The notes below the pieces were generated by a model. The model was not told the DNA's origin. It did no database searches and saw only the letters and a list, made by a program, of their open reading frames with translations. DNA of 64,000 nt, taken from NCBI RefSeq assembly GCF_004337985.1, contig NC_043741.1, forward strand, positions 3,083,192-3,147,191. The letters are read 5' to 3'. The stretch is from Pyricularia pennisetigena (Eukaryota; Ascomycota; Sordariomycetes; Magnaporthales; Pyriculariaceae). Positions 22,762-34,584 of the stretch are shown here, piece after piece (the stretch's first letter is position 1; every line of letters begins with the position of its first letter). A program made the translations under genes and the position numbers.

Positions 22762-25700
22762 ATGGTCTCCCGAGATGCATCTACCGCAGGTGATGCTGCT
22801 TCCGAGATGAATCATCTAGGATCAACAAAACATCCCGAATATGAAAATGGCAGATCTGGACCTGACACCGGTCCGTATTACTCGAGCAAAACCTCTGCTA
22901 CAGAACACTACCAGCCCAATACAGAATCAATCTTCGCCTCTCAGCACGATGACCAACCCAATCTATCGAGCTCGGTGTCGGGCTTCAACAATGAACCAGG
23001 AGACGACATTCCACCCCCAAGAAGTCCCCTGACCCTCTCGTTGCCATATGTCACCTCGGCTGACCTGGCATTCGCGGCCTTGCACTACTTACCGCTACCT
23101 GTCGTGGTGCTCAACAGTCTCAAAACTGTTGTTTTAGCCAACGAAGCCATGGGAAAACTTCTGGGATTCGATGCTGACGGGCCGGCGGCGATGACTGTGC
23201 AGGAAAGACTCAAAGGGCGGACTATCTCGCAGGTCGGCATCGATTTGCTTCAGGACGGAAAGGTGGCACGGCTCAAGTGGGATAACTTCCTGGATCTGGT
23301 GGCGGACAACGTGAGCTTGGGTCCCACCATTCGGCCTACTGATAGCGCAGACGGATCGTCGACGCCAACCTGGGCCTCAGAGAACGCAGATGCGAAGCAT
23401 ACGCCTCATCCACAAACTTGCGTCGACGTCATTATCTCCAAGGACGATGTCGGCAAACCAAAAGCGACCTGGCCTCACCGAGTTTCCAAATCCAATCCTG
23501 AGCTTTACACTTACGCCAAGATGCTGATATCGGTTTGGGAAATCGACGGGCAGACGTACTTCACTCTGACCTTTACCAACACAGAAAGCAAGGTAGATTT
23601 ATCGACTCGCCACAAAAAGTCGGTCGCTCAACCTGGTATGATTGAGGACGCAAAATCAAGATCAGTATATGCCACACACTCTTCGTCTACGGGAACATCC
23701 AGCATCGAATCGCCCACAAGTTCTCATAGTATTCTAACTCAACCGTTGAGCCTCGGCTCATCGCCTTTTCCTCCATTTGGGCCTCCAAATTCCAGCTCAA
23801 GTCAGAATGGTCCTTCGCTTCTTACCAAGCTCCTGACAATGAAGGATGCAGCGCTGGATAATTCCAAAATGCCGATTCTTGCCATGTGGAAAGATGGCTC
23901 TGCATCTTTTCCGAATAAGGCGGCCAGGTCCATGTTTCGGACTGACCAGCCTGAAGCCAGTGAGGGAGATGCGCTCCTAAGGCGTTGGGACGTCTACGAT
24001 GAAGATTTTACCCAGGCTCTGGAGCCTCAAGATTACCCCATCTCAGTGCTGCTGCGCACAGAAACGCCTTTCACAGGGATCCGAATAGGCATGTATAACG
24101 AAGACGGCCAAAAGGTTGTGTTCGATGTACTCGGTGAGGCGATCAGAGACGAACAAACCGGCGAGTTTCTAGCAGGAGTCATCTACTGCCGAGACGTCTC
24201 TCCGATGAAACAAATCATCAACAATATGAAGGAGCTGGAAGATGAGAGGTTCAGGCTGATCTGTGATACTATGCCTCAACTTGTTTGGACAACTACTCCT
24301 GATGGCCGCCATGATTTTTACAACGAACGATGGTACAGATACACAGGCTTGACCAAGGCTGACTCTCTTGGGCTCGGCTGGAAACATCCTTTTCATCCTG
24401 ACGATATGCCCGAAGCAGAAAGGAGGTGGGCCAGGTCGCTTGCAACCGGACAGCCTTACGACGTAGAATACCGATGCCAAAGCAAAGAAGGCGAATGGCG
24501 TTGGATGCTGGGACGTGCTCTCCCACTAAGGGATCCGGTAACCAAGGAAATCAAAAAGTGGTTTGGTGAGCTCTGCACCCTCTGATAAGTTCTTTCTCCT
24601 CGGTTTCTGACTTTGCTTTTTTTTCTTTTTTCCTTCAATGCAGGCACCTGCACTGATGTGCACGAGAGTATACAGGCGAAAGTAACCGCAGAGCGTTTAA
24701 GAGAGCAGCTCTTGACTGTCATCACACATGCTCATGTTACAATATTCACCGTCGACAACGATCGTAACGTCACTATGCTAGAGGGAGCTTTGCGCTGGGA
24801 CGCGACTGGGGAGAACTACAGAGACCTCAAGGGTGACTCAAAGTGGTATGTGGGGCGGAACATGTATGAGGTCTTCAACACTTTGAATTCTCATTTGGAA
24901 GACGGCGAACGTCCACGGTTTTTGGAGCCTATCGAGGCCATTTTGGCCGGCAAGTCAACAGAAGATATCCAAGAACATGGATTTGGTATGCATCCGCCCC
25001 CTCACGCCCTCTGTTCCTTCCACATGTTTTCATCCCCGCAGACGGCTGACTGGAACTACAGATGGTCGATGGTATCGGACGCGCTTCATTCCGGTCAGCG
25101 CCAAGCTGAAAACTGCCGAGGGATTCTCTAACAATGCAGGGTCAATCGAAGGCGTTATCGGCGTCATCTTTGATGTTACCGAATTGAGGGCTCGCGAAAT
25201 GGACCTGGTTGAGCAGGCCAAGGAAAGGCGCCAACTGGTTGCCAACGAGGCTGCTGCAAAGGAGGCCAGCCGCCTGAAGAGTCAATTCCTGGCGAATGTG
25301 AGAATGCATTGCCACTGCGCCGCTGCATACTGCTGCATAAGGTTACAAGTCGAATTTAGCAGGCTAACTCGAGCGTTATTAGATGTCTCATGAGATTCGC
25401 ACACCCATCACTGGTGTTATTGGAATGTCGGAGCTGCTCTTAGATCTCGAGCTGGGGGATGAGGAGCGAGAATATGGCGAAAACAGTGAGTTGTGTCTAC
25501 TGCAACAAGCCCAGGACTTCCAGGGCTTGCACACAACCGTAGCGACGTGGCCTTTTACTGTGTCGTACTAACCAACCCTGCAGTATATCGATCTGCGAAC
25601 GCTCTCCTAGCGGTCATCAATGACATTCTCGACTTCTCAAAGGTAGAGTCGGGTCATTTGGACATTGAGGAAGTCCAGTTCTCGCTCTCCGTCATAGTTG

Positions 25701-27331
25701 GTGATGTCAACAAGATGCTGAGCTTTGCTGCTGAGCGTAAGAACTTGGACTTCCAATCCGAAATTGCTCCGGACATTGAGGAAGACCTTGTTGTCCTGGG
25801 GGATCCCGGGCGAGTTCGACAGATCATTACGAACCTCTTGACAAACAGTATCAAGTTCACAAAACAAGGTCATGTAAGGTTTTCGGTTGTGAAAGAGAGG
25901 GAAACGCCGGATATAATCGAAATCAAGTTTGTGGTGGAAGACACTGGCATAGGCATAGATGCTCAGGTGCGGTCGCGTCTGTTCCAGCCCTTCAGCCAAG
26001 GCGACGCATCCACGGCCCGCAGATTTGGTGGTACTGGGTTGGGGCTTACCATTAGCAAAAACCTTCTCGAGCTGATGAAGGGCCGGATGACGCTTGAGTC
26101 CACCGAGGGCCGAGGCACGACAGCGACATTTTGGATTCCTTTCAACAGACCCCCCAACGGCAATTATGAGGGAAATCTCGTTCACATCGACTCGATTCCT
26201 GACCGTCTACAGTCGGACATAAGTGTATCCTGCAACAGTTTAGGCGAGTCGGAGCAGATTTCAACGGCTGCAACCAAAGGGCAAGCCGACAGCAGGTCAA
26301 GCACTCCGAACGGAAACAAGTCCGCCTCATCTTTGCGTCGTAAACCATCGATAGCTTTGGGGCCGGCGTCTCCGGTCTTGGCCGATCTCAGCATGGCTGA
26401 TCGGGCTGCGATGCACGTGTTGTTGGTGGAAGACAATTTGATCATCCAGCAGATCGCGATCAAAAACATAAAGAAGCTTGGATTCAATGTCGGCGCCGTG
26501 TGGAATGGCAAGGAAGCTCTGGCATACCTTGAAGCAGCCCAAGGCGGAAAGCATCCCAAGCCGGATATAATATTGATGGATGTTCAGATGCCGGTTCTTG
26601 ATGGTTATCGAACCGTCCACTTGCTCAGAAATCATTCGCCATACAAGGCGTACGTCAACGACGTGCCAATTGTGGCGATGACGGCGTCGGCGATTCAAGG
26701 AGACAGGGAAAAGTGTATGCAGGCAGGCATGGATGATTATCTCGCCAAACCTGTCAAGAGCAAACTTTTGGAGAAAATGTTGGTACGATGGACGAAGGAC
26801 AGGAGAAAACTACCGGAAATGACAGCAGGGCTATCCTGCTCGAGTTCCGATTGTGGCGCTTCCGACGGGAGCCTGGGCACCTTGGAGTCGCCCGCGTTGC
26901 CCCCAATAACATCGGATATCGCCGATTCCTTGCTGCTCCGGAGGCCCAAAGCGAACCAGCAGTCAGCCGTGTTACCTGAGAATACCCGCAAGGATAACGG
27001 CAACGGTGGAGAGGTGCCGGATTTGCCAACGCCAACGCCTGCACAAGAAGGTCCGCAGAGTTCAGGCTTCCGCTTGCTCAGCAATGAAAGTGAAGGAGGC
27101 AAGCTTCAGAAGCCCTTGAGGATAATGGAGGCCAGCGAACGTGCCATGCACTCACGAGACGACAAGCTTGTCAACGCCGCAGAAGACGAATTTTCGAGAC
27201 CCTCACCATCATATAGCCTCGAAGCGCCGCTAGGTATGGGCAGTGGATTCCTGACCGAGGAAAACATGGGCCGACTAGGGCTACAGGAGGCTTTGAAGCA
27301 GCAGAAAGCTTCAGGACCGGGAGAGAGGTGA
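22762..27331 (+). CDS. Hybrid histidine kinase with several PAS domains and a receiver domain
   Basis: Five exons: 22762-24565, 24644-24985, 25062-25297, 25383-25485 and 25584-27331, giving 1410 aa. PAS-like regions occur near residues 96-145, 366-480, 496-600 (PAS_3-like, GW-HP-DD pattern) and 620-730. The kinase core has the H-box [19 protein letters not shown] with phospho-His at about 797, the N-box LTNSIKFT at about 914 and the G-box [11 protein letters not shown] receiver domain has EDN, LMDVQMP (phospho-Asp about 1161), MTASA and LAKP. The C-terminal tail is Ser/Pro-rich. No membrane segment is seen, so it is probably a soluble sensor feeding a His-Asp phosphorelay through an HPt protein. 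The PAS ligand or stimulus and the fungal kinase class cannot be told from sequence reading alone. The H-box falls at the start of a 103-nt exon. Confidence 0.9.
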
Positions 27332-28471
27332 CAAGCTAAACCCAGAGGGAGGTAGTTTATATACCAGCTACGGGGCACATTTCATCACGAGAGCAATAGT
27401 TATCGGTTCGATTTCGATAGCCAGGCGCTCCGGTTTTCCACGGTACATTGGGGCGGCATTATTGATCAAATATCATTCGTACGCATTTGCAATTGGGTCT
27501 GTGTTTCTTTTGGTTCGGCAAGCGATATATATGTCCTATTGGATTCTTTAAAGCCAGTTTGTTCCAGCGTCGCCGTTGCAATGAAGTATAGAGGAAGGAT
27601 CGAGGACAAATCCCTTTCGAGTTCTCTGGGGAAAGACTAGATTAATGCTTATCTTTATAGCCGCAGTAATATTAGACATGACATAGCATCATGGGGAAAG
27701 GCTTCTCGATGAATTTCAATATCTTAGGACTCCGGTCATGCTATGGCTGCTGAAAGGGGGAGTATTTACAAAAAAAAGTCTTTCTCTTTCTCTTGTCAGA
27801 TTTCTCACTTAGTCTAGTGATTCAGGCGCTGTCCAACTGTAGTCCGAGTGAAGACCGATAACAGCAAAACATGACAGGGAGGGAAACGAAATGAAAGGTT
27901 GAATGCAGCAGACGCAAGCCAGAAAGCAATCGTTCACAGCTTGTTATCGAGCGTGCTTGGGAAGGGAAAACAAGAAGAAGAAAAAAAGAAGAAGAGGGCA
28001 ATAAAGGGGGTATCCGTGAAGAGACGCATAGCAGTTAAATGGTGTAGAACGGGGGTGAGCATGATGTTGAATGTAAAACGCAGAAAAAGAGGTTCCATTT
28101 CTTTGCGATGATCGATCTGCCGTTATATCGTTGAAGTCGCATGGCGTGGCGATCTGTTTGGGTCGTTTGTGGTCATCGTGGGCGTAACACATTAGACGTT
28201 GAACGTGAATGTGGTCGTAGTATAAAGTCTTGGTTAGCGGGGCAGAAAACCATAAAAAAAAAAAAAAAGCCTGCTGGGGTTTAAGACTTGAGCGTGTCAC
28301 TTGGGTCAAGGTAGCGTGGAATGAAAGATGACATGTAGAATCCCAGGGGGGAGTAATAAGGGGAAGAACGCCGGGCGCCAGGTGATGCCTAATGCTTTCG
28401 TGAAAGTGTGATGGAATACCAAAGTAAGGTAGGTTGAGTGACGCGGAATCAGGCTAGAAAAATCCAAGGCC
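27332..28471. other. Convergent 1.1-kb spacer
   Basis: Lies between the stop codons of the kinase gene (+) and the small membrane protein gene (-). It holds short A tracts, including one at about 28253-28268. No gene is supported. Confidence 0.6.
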
Positions 28472-29416
28472 TCAGGGTGACATGCTCCTGGCCATCGCGT
28501 TCTCGATGCTCATATGACGCTTGTGCATCAAAGGTGATCGCTGCAGCTCCTGAACCACGCCGGCCCAGCCCCGGCGATGAGCACCGCCGTTACCTCCTGG
28601 ACCGTCTTCGTCGTTAGTCTCTGTGTGGTGACCCATGGCCTGAGTGGTGATGCGCCGCAGCGGAGGCCTGCGCTTGATGGCTTCGCGGATCGACACGCCG
28701 AGCGCGGGGAAGTTCGGGGGCGGTTCTTGGATTGGGCTGGGCGTCTCCGTCAGCGGAGAGGCAAGTTGCGCGCGGCCTTGAGGCGGTGTCTGGTCGGGAC
28801 TGATGATGCCGAGACCGGAGGGCTTTTCAGGATCGCGCTGCATCGGCGACGTCATCGGGTTCTTTTGCGCCCGCTCGGCCGCGGCGCTGGTCGTGGAGGC
28901 GACGATGCTCATGTACATGACCAGGAACCGCATTCTGAGCATGTCCAGACGGCGCACTCGCTCCGACAGCTCGGCGCGGCGCGCAGACCAGAGGAGGCGA
29001 GCGGGGAGGCGCAGGCGCGGGGTGGTCGAGACGACATTATTGCCGGCAGCACCGAGTTTGGTGTCGCTGGCGGCCGGGGTGACTTCGTCCACGGCCGGGA
29101 CGAGGCCGCCGTGGCCTGCGACGAGCAGGAGCCCGTTCAGGTCCTCGCGCAGGTCATCACCGGCCTTCTGGATGTCGCGCAGCAGGCGACCCAGACGGAG
29201 CTTGTCCTCAAGGCGGGGGACGCGGCTAAGGTCGCGATCGTAGGATTCGTTCTCCTCCACAGACGAGTCGAGGGCGTCTAGAAAGGCCGAGACCTCTGTC
29301 GGCGCGGAGCGGTATGCGGAAGTGTAGCGAGTGACGATCTGGCCGAGCACCAAGACCGAGAGTAGGAGGGCGGTCAGGACTAGGAGAAGGGCCCACTGGC
29401 GACCCAAGTCGGACAT
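28472..29416 (-). CDS. Hypothetical single-pass membrane protein
   Basis: A single exon of 314 aa. I use the ATG at 29416; the longer frame begins with GTG. Residues about 9-30 form one hydrophobic helix (LLLVLTALLLSVLVLGQIV) close to the N-terminus, fitting a signal anchor. The region after it is charged and Leu-rich (RLEDKLRLGRLLRDIQ) and may form coiled coil. A second helical stretch with a hydrophobic centre (MLRMRFLVMYMSIVAS) lies near 165. The C-terminal third is Pro-rich and looks disordered. I do not recognise the family. Coding character is supported by length, GC-rich third positions and the absence of a better frame opposite. A membrane-anchored cytoplasmic role is inference. Confidence 0.65.
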   Translation of the reverse strand: MSDLGRQWALLLVLTALLLSVLVLGQIVTRYTSAYRSAPTEVSAFLDALDSSVEENESYDRDLSRVPRLEDKLRLGRLLRDIQKAGDDLREDLNGLLLVAGHGGLVPAVDEVTPAASDTKLGAAGNNVVSTTPRLRLPARLLWSARRAELSERVRRLDMLRMRFLVMYMSIVASTTSAAAERAQKNPMTSPMQRDPEKPSGLGIISPDQTPPQGRAQLASPLTETPSPIQEPPPNFPALGVSIREAIKRRPPLRRITTQAMGHHTETNDEDGPGGNGGAHRRGWAGVVQELQRSPLMHKRHMSIENAMARSMSP

Positions 29417-31167
29417 GGTTCTTTGATTTCCGGGCCACACTTTGCCACCGCGTGCTGAAGTTTTATTTATTTCAAAATGAGTAGTAGATATTTATATCAG
29501 TCAGGAGGGGTTGGTCTATATTTGCGCGATCTCCGTCTCATCGTCTTTGCTTTTCTCAGTATTCTCTGTTCGGCGTTTCCCTTGTCTGTTACTCGCTTTC
29601 GGCGCACTGAAGCCTAGCAGTATGATCGGGATGGATGCGAATATGCGTGTAATGTGATGCAAGTTGTGGGAAAATAAGTGCGGTAGGAGTGTTACTCTGT
29701 GTGTGCAGCGAGAAGGGAAAGCATATGACGGAATAGGGCCTTAAGGTCTTGTCTCACTGGCTGACGACCATGGTGTGGAATAATAGAGTGGCCGGGAATT
29801 AATGGCATGTGTGAGGGGGGGGAGAAGCATTCAATGCAGCCAGCCAATGCCAGCTCCGCTTCTCAACAAGAAGCCAACCAGCTGATTTGATATGGTAAAT
29901 GATGCGCACTTGCAGTATAGGCAAGCCCCAGCATCCTGCAGCAGACCGCTTCCAACAGGATCCATCCGTCACTCGAGTGCCCGCTTTTGCTTGTTCGATG
30001 GTAACATGCTAAGAGTCTTGGGCGGTTCGACAGTGGTTCCTGCGCTCACCGCGTTGTCTTGCCATTGGTGATGCGAATTTATCCACCCACCGGATCCAAT
30101 AAACACCGCCTTTTCGGGATGAATATGGCATGGCGTCTCTGCAGCCGCGCCGCCATTTTCAGTCACATGCAGTGAATGGGTTAGGTTATATGTACTTTTT
30201 AGTATAATCGTGCGCGACAGCGAACCAGACTACGGGAGTTATAAGGCAGAGGCGGAAACGCCACTTTCTCAAATCGAGCCGGCGAGGGGCAATCGGAAAT
30301 GGAGGGGAAGGAGGGAGGCTGGCTGGCGAGGTAGATTTAGAATGCGCGCGCATGATGGTTCGCGCCGGGAGCTGTTGAATCCACATGAAATCTCTCCATC
30401 GATATCAACCCAATCCCAGCAGCAGCGATCCAGACCCTGCTAGGGCTGCACGGTTTAACCCTGTACCCGTTGCACAAAGCCAGGCCCGTACCTGAAAGTC
30501 TTGCCAGCCCAGCCTAGACGCTGTGGGTCACGCAACAAACCCTGCCTCGGTTGAAGTGATCCTCATAAAACCCACACTACAGCGGTTGTTTCTCAACGTG
30601 CTAGTACATGGCCTGACGGTTGGATCACGGCGATTGGACAACAACATCGTCCAATTTACAAAGTATGTACCATTGAGTTTGGTGTTCAGAAAACAAAACA
30701 ACAAGTCATCTCCCAAAAGCCGGTTTTCAAATTCCCAAGGTGCAACCTCATGGCACGCGCGGGCACTACTAGTATTGAATAGTTTTTAGCCTAGTTTTTT
30801 TTTTTTTTTTTTTTATCTTTAAATCAATACAACCCACTGATTTTGGGCTGGAGTGCATATGCTGGGTGGACAAAGATGCGTCAACAGTTGCAATTTCACC
30901 CAATGGCGCATCACTTTCCAGCTGCTTGTTCCCCACAGACATGACATACTAATACCGATGCTAGATCAACGCGCATCTGCATATGCCTGCCTTTTTAGCT
31001 CGAGATCCTGCAAATTATTGCGTTGTATTCTCGCTCAACTTTGAAAGTACGAAAAAAAAAGCGAAAATCAAGAATTGACGCAAAAGCGGACCTATCACCT
31101 GCCACCAACAAATCTCACCTCAACTGAACCATCAAGAAAGCCCTAGCTGGCCGGCGCCAAGCTCACG
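29417..31167. other. Divergent 1.75-kb spacer (membrane protein / BUD32)
   Basis: Shared upstream DNA of two divergent genes. It contains a 20-base T run at 30795-30814. All open frames are under 90 codons. Nothing is recognisable. Confidence 0.55.
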
Positions 31168-31977
31168 ATGGCGGGGTCGCAAACCAAATGTCCTGACCCC
31201 TCATCCTACCCCTTCCCCTTGCCAGCGATCCTTACCCACCCCGCCAGCGCGCCACCAACACTCATTACACAAGGCGCCGAGGGCCGCCTGTACAAGACAA
31301 CATACCTGCGGCCGGATTTGCCGTGCGCTCTCAAGCACCGGCCGTCGAAACCATATCGGCATCCGATCCTGGATGCCCGCCTGACGCGCCAGCGCATCCT
31401 CGCCGAGGCGCGCATCCTGTCCAAGTGCAGGCGCGATGGCACTGCCGCTGGCGTGCCGGCTGTGTATGCGCTGGACGAGGCGGCGGGATGGTTGATGCTG
31501 GAGTGGATAGAAGGGGTTCCGGTGCGCGTGAGCATCAACGAGTGGCTGAAGCGGAGGTCAAGGTTGGGGACCTCGACCGCGATACAGGAAGACGAGCAAC
31601 TCGTCAAGCTGATGAGGAAGATGGGTGCCGCAGTGGCGGCTATACATCGCGTTGGCGTAGTGCACGGTGACTTGACCACAAGCAACATGATGCTCCGTCC
31701 TCCACTGAACCAGGGCGAGGTGGCCGAGGATAGGCTTCTCGATGGCGACGTGGTTGTGATCGACTTTGGTCTGGCGAGCCAGAGCGTTTCAGACGAGGAT
31801 AGAGCCGTGGACCTTTATGTTTTGGAGCGAGCATTTGGAAGCACGCACCCCAAGGCTGAGGCTGTCTTTGAGCAAGTCCTCGAGGGATACAAGGAGGGCT
31901 TCAAACAAGCAACGCCAGTGCTGAGGAAACTGGAAGACGTGCGGATGAGGGGACGCAAGAGAAGCATGATTGGATGA
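31168..31977 (+). CDS. BUD32: EKC/KEOPS complex kinase/ATPase BUD32
   Basis: A single exon of 269 aa, typical for this very small kinase family (piD261/PRPK). It shows the degenerate glycine loop QGAEGRLYKT, an ALKHR segment with the ATP-binding Lys, the catalytic loop HGDLTTSN (Asp about 168) and DFGLA (Asp about 199). A basic C-terminus (RMRGRKRSMIG) ends the protein; such tails contact tRNA in the family. BUD32 works with the Kae1 subunit to make t6A37 on ANN-decoding tRNAs and affects telomeres and transcription. It is intronless, unlike most neighbours. It converges on the glutamate-cysteine ligase modifier gene 317 bases downstream. Confidence 0.93.
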   Translation: MAGSQTKCPDPSSYPFPLPAILTHPASAPPTLITQGAEGRLYKTTYLRPDLPCALKHRPSKPYRHPILDARLTRQRILAEARILSKCRRDGTAAGVPAVYALDEAAGWLMLEWIEGVPVRVSINEWLKRRSRLGTSTAIQEDEQLVKLMRKMGAAVAAIHRVGVVHGDLTTSNMMLRPPLNQGEVAEDRLLDGDVVVIDFGLASQSVSDEDRAVDLYVLERAFGSTHPKAEAVFEQVLEGYKEGFKQATPVLRKLEDVRMRGRKRSMIG

Positions 31978-32294
31978 GATCCGACAACTTGCTCGTCGAG
32001 AAAACGCCCCAGGGCTAAACGGGCAATGAAATAAAGAAAAAAAAAAGTACCACGAAGAATCATGAGAACTTGACGCTAGTATATGTCGTGTTGTATTCAA
32101 GCCTCAAGAGCACAAAGATTCTAAAAAGCATCGGCATCTCACGAATTTCGGATTCTACATGTCCAATCTCGCTCGTCAGTTCGTGATAAAAGAAGCAAAA
32201 CAGTACCGCACGCTACCCGTATCCTGAATATGTGCATAATGCAAACAAAAAAGAAGCCCCGAGCAGCAACAGTGGCAGGCCAGCTCTAACCAAT
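31978..32294. other. Short convergent spacer
   Basis: 317 bases between the BUD32 stop and the stop of the GCLM gene. It contains an AAATAAAG-type A-rich stretch near 32028. No gene is seen. Confidence 0.7.
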
Positions 32295-33584
32295 TCATGT
32301 CTCGCGAAGCTCCGCCCCAGCAAAATAGCCTTTGTTTTCAATGACGCCGCGGTCCCTGACCACTGCGGTGTATTTGATGACCCACTCGGGAGTGATCTCG
32401 CCCCTAAGGAGACCACCTTCATATTCCTCATCATCGCCGCCAGACTCTGAAGCAAGTATCCCAGCTCCGCGGATCCCCGGCCCAAGCAGTTCGCGTAGCG
32501 TGCCTTGCGGTAGGATATCCGTGCAGTCGCTATGCACCAACAGCTCGATCTTCTGCTCCTTGGCCAGCTTCGCCAGCGGCGGCGGCACGCTACAGCAGTT
32601 CTTGACGTTTATCTGGTCTACTGCAGGACGGATTGTGGGCTTCCTAGCCAAGAACCTTGCCAGCTTCTCGCTGCCAAACTCGGAAAGACCGAGTCGCTGG
32701 ACAAGGCCCTCCTTATGGAGATCCTCGACGATCCGCCACGTCGCTGCCTCCTCCTCATCGTCACCTTGCTCTCCATTCTTCTTGTCGGCCTCCCATTCGC
32801 AGTCCTCCTCAAAGGACATGCCAGGGAACGACACTATAAGCAGGTCAACTGCCCGAACACCGAGTTCCCGCAGCACGAGCGACAATGCTTCGCGCGCGTA
32901 CCGACGACGCGACGCGGTAGGGGCCGTCGGCAGAAAGAACAACTTGGCCGTGATGTCGTACTGTGAAGCCTCCTCCTGAAGCCCTGCCGCGAACCAGTCT
33001 ATGCGCGGCACATACAGAACCTCCTCCTGCTCGTCTTGTTCTTGCTGCGCCTCCCTCGCAGCGTCGCCATCGCCGGCCTTCCTCTTTAGCGACATCTTCT
33101 CCCTGGTCGTCCATATCGAGGCGGGCACCCTACGCCTGCCCCCGTTGATGCCGTTCCCATTGCCATTGCCGTTGCCGTTGGCGATCCCGTTACCGTTCCC
33201 GTTGCCGTTGTGCGCCGCCGCTTCGGCCTCGGCGGCGTAATACTCCTGCGCGGCGAGGAAGTTGCTGCGTAGCGAGTTTGTGAGTTCGAGATTCGATCGA
33301 AAGGCGCCCGGCTTGCGGATTATGGAGGGACCTCCCGAGACGATGTTCCTGCGTTTTATCCCGCGGGTTTGGGTTAGCGGACGATAAGGAGGAGCACCGC
33401 AATCACTGCAACCCACCCACCCCCCCAAAGACAGAAAAGAAAAAACGCAAAATGCGACAAGATGGAAGAAGAAAAAGCTCAGGTGTGACCATGTGGGCAC
33501 CCACGAACGGCAAGGCGCATCTCGGCGCCGCGCGGGAAGCGGTGCGTGCATAACTTACCCGGTAGATAGGATGAGTTTCGTCAT
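32295..33584 (-). CDS. GCLM: Glutamate-cysteine ligase modifier (regulatory) subunit
   Basis: Two exons, 33584-33559 (26 nt) and 33348-32295, giving 359 aa. The first exon encodes only MTKLILSTG; splicing joins it to NIVSGGPSIIRKPG, as in fungal homologues. The body has the aldo-keto-reductase-like fold of the family, with RIVEDLHKEGLVQRLGLSEF, INVKNCCSVPPPLAKLA and LLVHSDCTDILP. The subunit binds the catalytic ligase and lowers feedback inhibition, so it supports glutathione synthesis under oxidative stress. An Asn-Gly repeat of about 24 residues (about 33141-33215) interrupts the N-terminal third and an acidic insert lies mid-protein. The 210-nt intron holds an ATG in frame with exon 2, giving a possible alternative N-terminus. 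Confidence 0.88.
33141..33215 (-). repeat. In-frame Asn-Gly hexanucleotide repeat
   Basis: A (GTTGCC)-like plus-strand repeat encodes alternating Asn and Gly in the GCLM protein. It is likely length-variable between strains and probably a surface loop. Confidence 0.85.
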
Positions 33585-34584
33585 TTTTCGTGAGAAGGTT
33601 GCCTTTGCTGTTCTTGCCAACGACGGGGTTTTCGTCTCCTCGGTAGGTCTTGTAGGTAAGCTATTAGGTGACGGAAACCCTTTGCGCAAAGTCGCGGCGC
33701 GAGATTTTCATGTAAATATAAGTTGACAAAGATAAAGATTAACTAGTAAAGTTTATTCACATGGGATACATGTGGTTGGAGGCGTGGCGGCGGGGTCCTG
33801 TTTTTAATTACTGATAATAAATAATGCCTACAACTGATGCAAGGTAGAGTTTTAGAAATGGCGACGGCACGACAAGGCACGGTTTGAAAAATTCTTGATT
33901 CTGCAGCATTTACTGCACTAGCAAGGAAAGCTCCGTTGGTATCCCTAAACCCTTCAAATATAATTCGTCTCGACCAGAGCTTGCTCAATTGCACCAAGTC
34001 AAGCCGAGTTTTGGCGCTTACTGATTATCTATGCTGACAAATTTACCGTAGAAAGCTCCGATACTTTGAGTTATGCGCGCCGTGTACCTGGATACCTGGC
34101 TGAGGAGCCTCATACAAAGGTTTTGCGTCTTCCGGGCCTTTTCCTGCCTTGGACTTGAAGCAGACCACTAAGCTAGCCTTGAGAGCCGTCCAGTAAATCC
34201 CAAGATCAAACGCGCAGCCATTCCTGCACGTGTAGTTCAAGGAGATGAATTACCGTCAGCGTGAAGCTGGCTGCTCTGTGAGCTACAGTACACTGGACCC
34301 CTAATTCTCTGCGGTTGACAAATTCATCGCAATGAATCCTACGCTATGGATTCATGCCACGGCGGGGTAATGTACTGCCCAACACTGTGTCATACACTGT
34401 TTTGACGAAAGTAGGTGTCCACTTCGTGTCCCCGCGGGCTTTTGGCCAGCCATCCAGATTGGTCACCACCTCCAAATCCACTGCTTGTGGTGCCCGACCG
34501 AATTGAGTGTTCGTCTGCAAAAGTCCTGACACGCAGCAATTTTCAAATTAGACGCAGGCGTTGAAGGTAATGTGAGGTCGCAAA
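33585..34584. other. Divergent 1.0-kb spacer (GCLM / AP-1 sigma)
   Basis: Bidirectional upstream region. It contains several short inverted motifs and AT-rich patches. No gene or RNA is recognised. Confidence 0.6.

Noticed and set aside
27395..27425. T-arm-like hairpin ATCGG-TTCGATT-TCGAT
   Set aside because: The small stem-loop pairs, but no A-box or acceptor stem lies upstream at tRNA spacing. It is in the 3' flank of the kinase gene.
28577..29281. 234-codon plus-strand frame opposite the small membrane protein
   Set aside because: An Arg/Gly-rich shadow. The minus frame has a plausible membrane helix and ATG, so it is preferred.
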